NCBI GenBank assembly: GCA_012845835.1
Contig: JABAKD010000015.1
Span: forward strand, 10,912,845-10,976,844
Direction of reading: 5' to 3'
DNA: 64,000 nucleotides
DNA from: Undaria pinnatifida
Lineage: Eukaryota; Sar; Phaeophyceae; Laminariales; Alariaceae
The number at the start of each line of letters is the position of its first letter. The first letter of the stretch is position 1. The position numbers and the translations under genes were made by a program. The notes under the pieces are model-generated. The model was not told the origin of the DNA. It saw only the letters and a list, made by a program, of their open reading frames with translations, and did no database searches. Of the stretch, positions 43,023 through 53,100 are shown piece after piece.

Positions 43023-44103
43023 ACCTTCATTGGGGGACATAATTGATTGGGTAAGTGGAGGTGGATTGGTTAATTTTATTCGGAGTAAGTGGAGTAGCAT
43101 TTAGGTTAGACTATACTAAAAGCTTGTCTGGGGTGTGGGGCAAAAAAATAGTTAGTCCATACTGCAATGGCAGCTTGCTTTAACCTTTACCGGAGACGAT
43201 ACATCTGTTTTGGTCCCCTCGCTGACTGCCAAGGACATGCACGTTATGATGCGTACTCACTGCAACAACAGTGTTATCCATCCGCGTGAAATCACAGCGT
43301 TAACTTGGAGCAAGCCATGGCAGCCATGTGGGGTAGACCCGCCTTCGAAGATTGGGGATTCCCTTGACTTAGTGTGCTTCTTCTTTCTGGGAATGTTTCG
43401 CACCTCGCACAGATCACGATCTAGATAATCTAGATCATTTACCTGCTTGTTGTTATAATATGTTGGTCAGCATCGGTGTGGTACACATCTAACCCGGGAA
43501 TCATGTGCTAGATCATGCAGATCAAACGGCTCCCGCCCTGCAACATGATCTAGGTCATCATGCAGATAAAATAGACCAGGGGCCTACCTGCTCTGAGAGG
43601 TACATTGTGAATGGGGATCTGATTTTTCCGAGGCGTGGAATACTAAAGTGCGATTGATATTGAGGTCATGCTGCAACATGGTCGGATGGCTAAGGTCACA
43701 GTGGATGCGAGCGAGGCGGGTTTCAAATCTACGACGGCGCCGACCGGAGTAACATGCAGCTTGCAAATATGAGTATCGACCCTTGTTAAATCACAGCTGA
43801 CGTATTTGATTATTTTTAGAAAATATTCGTTTCTCGCCTTGCGTGCCCGAACCTCCGTGTCCCGCCCGACGACCGGAATCCCACCCAAGACAAGCCGAGG
43901 CGCACTAGAGCTGTTTCCTTCGATTGCTTCATTTTTCTACTTCCCACCTTCGCACACAGTTGACGACAGCTGCAAATATCCACCGGCGCGACTTCCTAAC
44001 GAGGGCTGCAATCTCTTAATAAAAGCAACAATTGGTGAACGCCGCCGTCAAAATGCATGCATGCGCCAAGCACCAAACCTCGCGTACGGTGAGGCTCTCC
44101 CTG
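43023..44103. other. No gene seen; repeat traces
   Basis: GATCATCTAGATCA-rich repeats occur at 43410-43570. ATGCTGCAACATGGTCGGATGGC at about 43670 resembles the 3' end of the copy C element. CTTGCAAATATGAGTATCGA at about 43757 is the inverse of the 40.6-kb repeat. Confidence 0.35.
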
Positions 44104-44247
44104 CAGCGCCGTTTCTTTTATCGCGCCAGTCGCCGGCATAGTGCTGGTGACATCGGTTGGCAAGACTGGAACCCGCCATACCCAGTAGCGCCGGTATCCG
44201 GTATACTGCGGGTATGGTTTGTTGGCACATACCGGCACTACAGTCCA
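44104..44247 (+). mobile_element. MITE family D, diverged copy
   Basis: GCCGGCATAGTGCTGGTGAC, AGCGCCGGTATCCGG and ACCGGCACTACAGTCC follow the D pattern of inward-pointing GCCGGTA motifs. Confidence 0.4.
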
Positions 44248-44672
44248 GGACGTCGAACAAGAAACAAGCAAAAAATAAAGGCACGCTGATAAACGTCAGG
44301 GGTGTAAGAAATCCGGGAGCCCTTTTACAGCTGTGAGTGCATAACCCACCCTCTCCCAAAGAAGAAACCCAGACTGGGACATCATTTCTTTTTTTTCACT
44401 TAGCGTCCTGTGCTGTATGGGGAGACCGGCGCTGTACCTGCAACACGTTGAAGAGTAACGGAGTGGCTTTCCCCAGCGCTGTTAGATGGCGCGTGGCAGC
44501 TGCCGCTGAATGGAGGGCACCGAGCAAGGTCAAAACGGTGGCTTGCGACCGAATGCTCTTCTTAGCCTTGGCGTAGAATGCTTGCGATGACGCCGATGCC
44601 TGCCAGAGGTGGGTACGATATACGAGGCAAAAGAAAGCCAAATAACTCACAGTGCAGTCGCAGACTGATTCT

Positions 44673-44910
44673 ACGATAGCCCCCCCTCCCCCCCACACCA
44701 GCGATTTTGTTGTAACGAACGTTTCATGGCTGCTCGACACGAGGAACGATGCTATGAAAAAATATCTTCATGCTTTCCTTGGTTGCGAAGGAATATCGAA
44801 TGATCACATCCAGGTGGCAAGGGACACTGTATTTCAGGAAATACGGCCGGGAGCTGGTTTCAAAACCGGCGATTTCGTTTAATAAAAGAAAAGTTTGGGG
44901 GGGCTACCGT
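44673..44910 (+). mobile_element. MITE family E, copy 1
   Basis: Left ACGATAGCCCCCCC, right (reverse complement) ACGGTAGCCCCCCC. Internal AACGTTTCATGGCTGCTCGA, ACACGAGGAA and GGGAGCTGGTTTCAAAACCG. The second copy is at 62551-62776. Confidence 0.65.
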
Positions 44911-44933
44911 AAAACAACTCCGCAGTGGTCGTA

Positions 44934-45150
44934 CAGTAGTGGTCTCCCTGTCCATGGTGCCGGTAAGTACCAGCCAACAATACCGGCAGTACCAACAACA
45001 TCGGCAGTATACCGGACACCATCACTATTGGACATAACGTCGATAGTCGGTAGTACAGTAGCGGCGTTCGGTTGCGCCAAACGAACGACTTGACAGGCAC
45101 CATATCGGAAATAGGCACTATTCAACGGGAACTGTAGAGAGACCCTCCTT
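44934..45150 (+). mobile_element. MITE family D, copy with TA flanks
   Basis: GTA before CAGTAGTGGTCTCCCTGTCC; the right end, reverse complemented, reads CAAGGAGGGTCTCTCTACAG followed by a TA-containing flank. Inside are ACCGGCAGTA repeats. Confidence 0.5.
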
Positions 45151-45218
45151 GTACTTCGAGCACAGCTTCTGTCCCCCTCTCGATCAATCACTCATCCTTA
45201 CCTTTTCAGAAACAATAG

Positions 45219-46151
<933 letters not shown>

Positions 46152-47182
46152 GTCTGCAGCCCACGAAAAGCTCTCGTGAATACTGCATTCGGACGTCGAA
46201 TATCGCGTACCAAGTAAGTGCGTATCCTTTTTCCGGCACGTACATATTTCGATATAGAGCCCCATCCGGAAGTCGTCGCAATTATTGAGGCGCTAGACAT
46301 ATTTTCTAGCTTTTTCATCGGACCTCGCTGGGCATCCCTTAAACGGCTTTTTCTACGAGTGTGTTCCATCACAGGAACGTATTAAATGACCGTACGTATA
46401 GACAGCTGTGATTCGAGTGGAGTCAGGGATTGCATGCAACGGAGCTTGACGAGAGTAAGGGGGTGAAAGTGAGGAGTTACAGGAACGGCGATAGGAAAAG
46501 GAAACGGACAAAAGAGGGTCAACTACGATTAACAGTTTGTGCCACAAGACGGAAAACCAACGCGGGGCATTAGACTTCATACGGACGAGGCACTGATATT
46601 GAGGTGGGGGAAATCAGCTGTGAAAGAAAGATTTCAGCAGTCAGCTATTATTGCATATTGTCCCATAGACGATTGTGAGACAAACACGACAAGACCGTGG
46701 GATAGGTATTACCACAGCACCTCTCGTTGATGGCCTGCGAGTCCTGACTGGCGTAAATTGTCTGTTTCGGAAGCGCAACGGGCATACTGCTGTACAAGCG
46801 TCGGAGGCCACGGGTAGCGTACTGTTGTACGAGCCGCGACCAATGCACGAGCCTAGGCGAACGCCGTTGGAAGGACCTTTGGGTAGGACACCAAACGCCG
46901 TTGGGCGGACCTCTTGGGAGGGGCATCACATCGACGAGGTTTTCCGGCTGGATTAGACTTTCCGCAAAGGGAGGCAACTCGGAACGACGATCCGGAAAGT
47001 CAGGGAAGGGTCACTATACGAGGACCTTAGGAAAAGGACATCCCGCAGGGGGAGGAAGAGGGAATCGAAGTTATACTCACCATTGTCGCGGAAAAGCATA
47101 AGGGTGTTTAACGCTCACCGTATAGAGAGTGGTTTAGGGTTGCGAAAGTGTGGGCACCCTCGCAGACGCGAGGGTGCCCATA
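46152..47182 (+). other. 5' leader of the retrotransposon
   Basis: About 1 kb without a long frame. It has a local duplication (AACGCCGTTGG-AGGACCTTTGGG, then AACGCCGTTGGGCGGACCTC) at 46860-46920 and ends in the perfect hairpin beside the ATG. The promoter and 5' processing signals are not identifiable by eye. Confidence 0.5.
47151..47180 (+). promoter_or_regulatory. Perfect 13-bp hairpin 2 nt before the ATG
   Basis: TGGGCACCCTCGC, loop AGAC, then GCGAGGGTGCCCA, followed by TA and ATG (47183). The frame is open through the hairpin but its only start upstream is a GTG at 47150, so 47183 is the likely initiator. A stem this stable at the start codon should affect scanning or initiation. Confidence 0.7.
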
Positions 47183-50100
47183 ATGTCAGGAGAAGGCAAC
47201 CGCCAAGGACAAACTATTAGAGGGGAGGGGGAAGGTACACCAGTACCTATGCGTCCAGAGAATGTTAGAGTGTCTGCAAGCACGGCTACGGAAGCTCAAA
47301 GGGAAATGGGCCTTCAAGAGCGGGAGGAGAACGATGCGTTACCGGCCAACGTACGGGGTCCGTCGGGGGAACTACTGTCAGCAGGGCGAGGGCGATGGAG
47401 GACCACACCATCGTGGCTAGTAGGACGATCACACAGGTTAGGCGGAGTACAGGGCCATTCCCCCCCTATGGCGACGCCGGCGGATACCCGGACCCAACAG
47501 AGACCGGTCAACCACACCATAGAAACTGCAGCACAACCAGCAACTACGGCAACAGCCCAATCACTATGCCCATTGCCAGCGGGGCGAGGACGGGGGAGGA
47601 CCCTCCCGGCATGGATGCAGTCTAGGGTCACGGGAACAATCCCCGAACCGGGAGGGTTACAACAACAGACAGCAAATGGGGAGGAGTCGGAAACCGGTTG
47701 TCTCGGGCAGCAAGGAAGAAGAACCATAGCAGGGGCCACAGATTTTACAGCGGGTGCGTCGACAAGTGCATTACCGGCGATAGTGCCACTGCCGGTAGGG
47801 GACGTAGAGCAGACGACGGCCCCGGCATGGACACGAGCCCTGACAGGGGGGTTAGCCCTTGCAGGAGGGGTCCTTCGGCATCAAATGCCGAGTGGGGCTC
47901 AACAGGAGGAGAACCAGACGCCTACGGAAGAAGGGAGATGTACGACGGAGGGACGGCTGGCGACGGAGCGCGCGAGACGGACGACTCTCCCGGTAAGGGC
48001 TAACACAGAGACAAGAGTACCAGGTGTTACACCAGGAGGGGTTCAGCAGCCTTCGTCACGCCGACCGATGGCGACGAGTGATAGGAACGTTGCCCCGTCT
48101 CCCCACACTAACGGAGCTCAGCAGAATAGGGCAGCATCAGGCGATCGACCCTCGCTTCGACCGACGTTGCGGCGGAGGCGTCGTTCTCCATCGCCAGCTG
48201 CGGTGGACCGAGCGATGGTGCCACGGCCGATGGGGCGTGGGAGGTGGACGACTACTCCGGCATGGATGCACGCGAGGACGATAGGGGGGTTGCAGCATCA
48301 AGCGTCGAGTGGAGTGCAGCAAGAGAGGGAGCGGGCGTCTGCGACAGTAGGAAGGTGTCCATCGCAGGTCCCACCGCTGGTGGAACGCGAGAGTATATGT
48401 GCAGCGACACAAGGTCCCGGTGTCGTATCAAGCGGGCCCCAGCAATTGACGTCGCGTCGGTCGCTGCCAATGACGGGTGGGAACGCTCCCCCATCGCACT
48501 GCATCATTGGGAATCGGAGGAGTAGGGCAGCATCATGTGATCGGCCCTCGCCACGACCGACAACGCGGCCGAGGCACCGCTCGCCATCGCGCTGTAGAGG
48601 GAATATCATAAATACTCCGGCTTCGCTCCTACCAGGAATCTTAGGGCGCCGGCAGCGGTCCATCTCCCCTCCCACAGGAACACCGGTGCGCCCGCACCAG
48701 CGGCTTCGGTTCACTTTTACCGAAAACACACAGAACCAGAGAGCCTTGGTGCCTCGCAGAGACAATCTAGCCGTCCAAGGCCGTAACCCGCGCCCATCCG
48801 AGAATGTGCCTACCCTTTCCGAGATTATAGCCAATGCCCGAGCGTGGAGCAACAGAGCAGAGGCAAGAGGGGCCGGTGCGCAGTTGGTATCAGGCCCCCA
48901 AGTAGTAAATGAGCTTGGTGGGAGACATTGCCATCCTAGCACTTGTCAAAGTGCTGGGAGAGGGGCTACACGGAGACAGAGCCCTTCGCCAATGGAGGTG
49001 GAAGGTGCGCACATCCATATTTCGCAATGTAGGACACGGCGTCGCCGTCATACTTGTGTCACCGGAGGCGTTGGGTTGGGTAGGAGGAGGAGTTTGATCC
49101 CTTCTCGTGTCAGGAGAGGTCGAGGAGGCGAGGTAGCGCCCACGGAAAACAGAAGGACGAGCAATGGACCCTCCCACTCCTCTCTGTTATTGAATGAAGC
49201 AGTTCCCGCACCTCAAAATGTCCGTCGTGCAGCCGGAAACTCCGCCCAGCCGAGGATTCTATGCGGGTCCACACCTGAGAGGACCCAGCAGAGATATCAG
49301 GCTTTCCCTTCCAGCGACAGTGTCCATAGTATGCCATCGGACACGGCACTAAGGTTTCGTGACTCGAGTTTCTGTTCCCAGGATGCACGTAGTGGAGCGA
49401 ACATCTTTGTTCGGGGGGGTCTTTCAGGGGCGGGAACATCTACGAGGACTAGTAGGAGAGCAAACAATCCCCCCCCCATGCCACCGGGCGCGACACCGGG
49501 CTCTCGGGACTCAAGTCACAGGTATCAAGAAGCTCGATGCGCTATAAGTATTTCCTTCCGGAGGGGGGATACTAGAGAGCCTACGCCTACGCGCAGTCAG
49601 CAGGGGTGCCACGCGACCTTCACAGGCGGCGGCAATCAGAGTGAGGTCATGTCTCCCCACCCTCGGCCATTAGGCACAGCACCGACCTTCCGGCACTCCA
49701 GAGCGACGCCTCAAGACGCTCGTCTTGCCGGCGGAAGCCCTGTCGGCATGAGGCCCTTGCGGGGCCAAACAATTCTTAGCAGTCCGCAGGAGTGTCGGAT
49801 GACGCTCGGCGGTGGCGGAGCTCATGATGGAATAGGGTCTGGATCTTCTCCTCCGCTACCACCGGGCGCGACAGCAGGTTCCCGGGTCTCAAGAACGCCC
49901 CCCCCCGCCCCCGACGAGAGAGAAACATGTGGGGGGCGACGTCAAGAAAGCATCGATCAGATGGAAGTTGACCCTGTTCAAGGGAGTACACCGCGAGAGG
50001 ATAATCCGTCCCGTAGGGAGAGACGTAGGGCAGGGGCGGGAAGAGGTGACCGCCAACCCAACAGTGGTAACACACCGGAAAGAGGTGCCGACGGGGCAAC

Positions 50101-53100
50101 GCCGCGACTAGGATTGTCCACGTCTCCGGGAACGGCCGCAGGTGAAAGGCGACGGGCCACGAACAGTACACCGGCGGAGGGCCTCATCTCCTCCAGGACG
50201 AGGGCGCGCACCCGTTTAGCTGCTACCATCAGCGCGCGATCATCGGACGGGGGAAGGGGGAGGCAGCTTCTCACTGGGCTATTCCGCGGAGTGTCGCCTC
50301 ACCAGCCAACGATAGCACAGATGGAGTCATCGGCAACACACTCCCAACCAGCACAGTCGTTGTCGGAACAACCTCCGGACACGCCTGGTGCATCACAGCC
50401 GCCGACAACGGAATTGGTACCACCCCTAACTACACCACTTACACTTGAGGATTCTAGCACACCCGTCATAGAAAGTGCGCCGCTAACGGGAGATCCACCG
50501 TTTCCACTTGGGGGTTCAAGCACACCTGTCATAGAAGGTGCGCCGCTAATAGGAGAGACGCCACCCCAGACATCAGGTTCTGCACAGGCACCAATCTTCG
50601 AGTCACGCCCACCTCAGCCTGCATCAAGGGGGGAGTCTCAATCGTCGACACACCCCTCCCTAGCGATATCGGTGCTCGCCTCGACCCCTCCGACGACACC
50701 GCAACTGCCGTTAGCTACCTCTCCATCTTCCAGGCCACCCACAACGTCATCGCCAAGTCCGTCACCGTCATTGTCGCCGCCGCCGCAGCTGCCCACAACT
50801 GGCCATTCCTCGACGGCGACACCTATCTTGACATCGAGTGTGGTCCCTGCGCTCGAAACGCCATCGCAGACAGTGGTCAGGACGGCAGAGGCAGCATCGC
50901 CAAGGCCGTCACGGACGACGCCTACACGGACGGCGGAGGGAAGGGGTTCGGCACCCGTACCGATGCCCGAACGACCTCCTTCTCCGCCACGGACACCATC
51001 GCCGACGATTACAGAAAACCAGCTCCGGGAGGAACCCCCGGAAAGCTGCTGTGTATGCTATGAGGCATTGTCCTCTCCTTTGGTATATTTAGAGAGCTGC
51101 TCCCATCGATTGCACCTTCCGTGCTACGCTGCACTCCGAGTCAGAACGGAGGCCGATCTACGGTGTCCGGCATGTCGGGCGACCGTAACAGTCAACGAGG
51201 CCGACGGGATGGCGCTCCGCCAGCACAGCAATGAGGTCATGGTGGAGGTGTTGACGGTTGCGCGGCAAGATATGCCAGCTGACGGGGAAGCAAGGCTGAC
51301 AACAAGGGCCGCAAGAGAAGGCAGGAGGCGGCGAGCGATATGCAGCGTTTGTCATGGTTTGGTTGAGGAGACTAATTGCGTACAAGTGTCCTGTTCGTGC
51401 GACGCACACCGCCGTTGTGCTTTAGGCTTTTGCGAGGACGCAATCCCCCGGGCTAGGACTTTCGGAGGGGTACACCTAGTCACGTGCCCGAACCCGGCTC
51501 TGCACGAGGAGCATCAAGAGGTCGATCTACACCCCCTCCTCCAACAGATTCGGGCCCTTGGCAGGTCGGTGGACACGACGGAAGAACACGAGATCAGAGC
51601 CAGAGTAACTGCAGCTGAGCAGCGCCTCCGGAGAAGAGCGCACATTACCCCGGAAGTGGTGGACTTATCGCGGAATCTCGCAGAGCGAGATGAGGAGGAC
51701 CACCACGGAGAATGGCGGGGCACGATCCCCCAGCAACATGTGCAAGCGCCGTGTGGGGTCTGTGGCAGGCACTTGGAGGATGACCAGAGGTTCGCTTTTG
51801 GTGGCTGGCTCGTCCACAGGAGGTGTGCCGTTGAAAGCGCAGCAGGAGCAGACGGCAGGGGGGACGACCGATTTGGGGTAGCTATCCGAGACGGGACAGG
51901 AGTGTCGCGTCGGAGAACGTTCCGACTCACGGCAATAGTGCCCAGAATCCATATGAGATACGACCGTACGACCCCGGATGGCGCTCACCAACAACGACAG
52001 TTGGAGATATTGTGGCGATCACTAACCTCGGGTGTAGAGGAGGCCGCGAGTCAGGGTGAAGGGGGTCAAGACGTTGAAGGGGGATTGGAGGAGTCCGAGG
52101 AATTTTGGTGCACGTACTGCGGTTGGCCTCTCGATAACTCTAGTGGGGAGTCGGGGGAAGACGACGCTCGAGTACCCGTTCCGTGCGCCCATGGAGGCTT
52201 TGTGCACACCCGCTGTATGCTGGACCGCGCGGAAAACCTCGCGAGAGGACTTGAGGATCCTAGGCCCTGCGTCGCGTGTCGCTCGGCGTGGCCGGGAGGA
52301 AGCCGACCTCCCCATCCGGCGGAGCTGGCAAGAGGGATATCCATGGACGGTCATGAGGGAAGGTGGGGGGCGGTGAGAGGTGCCCTGCAGTTCGCCACCC
52401 GCGTTCAGCGGCACATATCCGGACTGGAGTCAGCCAACTATGTGACGACTGGCATTTACGGTACGTTCGAGCTCATGTTACATGCACACGGAAGGAGCTC
52501 AACCTCCTCGTTCTTGCTATGCTCCCTATTTTGCGATGCGCTGGACCTGCCTCAAGGGGCATACCTTGATTTTCCCCGACCGAGGGAATGGGAAATGGCG
52601 GCAGGCCGATACCGTACGCTGTTCACTGCGTACGCCATCCATCCGCAGGATATCCTACTCCGACTTCAAAATCAAAGACTCTACATCGCACCTCACGTCC
52701 TACAATATCTAGTAGGTCTCGACGCCGAATGCGAAGAGCAACTAACGAGGTGGACGCTCGGGGTCCGAAGCGCGCTGGAAGCGGGTGATGCTCTTCCTTC
52801 CTTCTCAACAGCGATGGCAGCGACACCGGAGAGAACGGACCGGCCGCCGGAGAACGACCCTTTACACACGGGACCAACTGAACAAGGAGGCGCTGGTAGA
52901 AGTGCAGCAGAGAGGCGTCATGCCACGGGAAGCAGGGGTGCATCTCCCTGCGCCTACTGCGGGCGGGCACTAGAGGAGCCTACTGGGGATTCGGCGGTGG
53001 ACTCTTTATGGGCAGTTATTCCGTGTCCCCACGGAGAACAAGTACATGCCCGCTGCATGCTAGACCGTGCGGAATGCCTCGCGAGTGGGCATACAGACCC

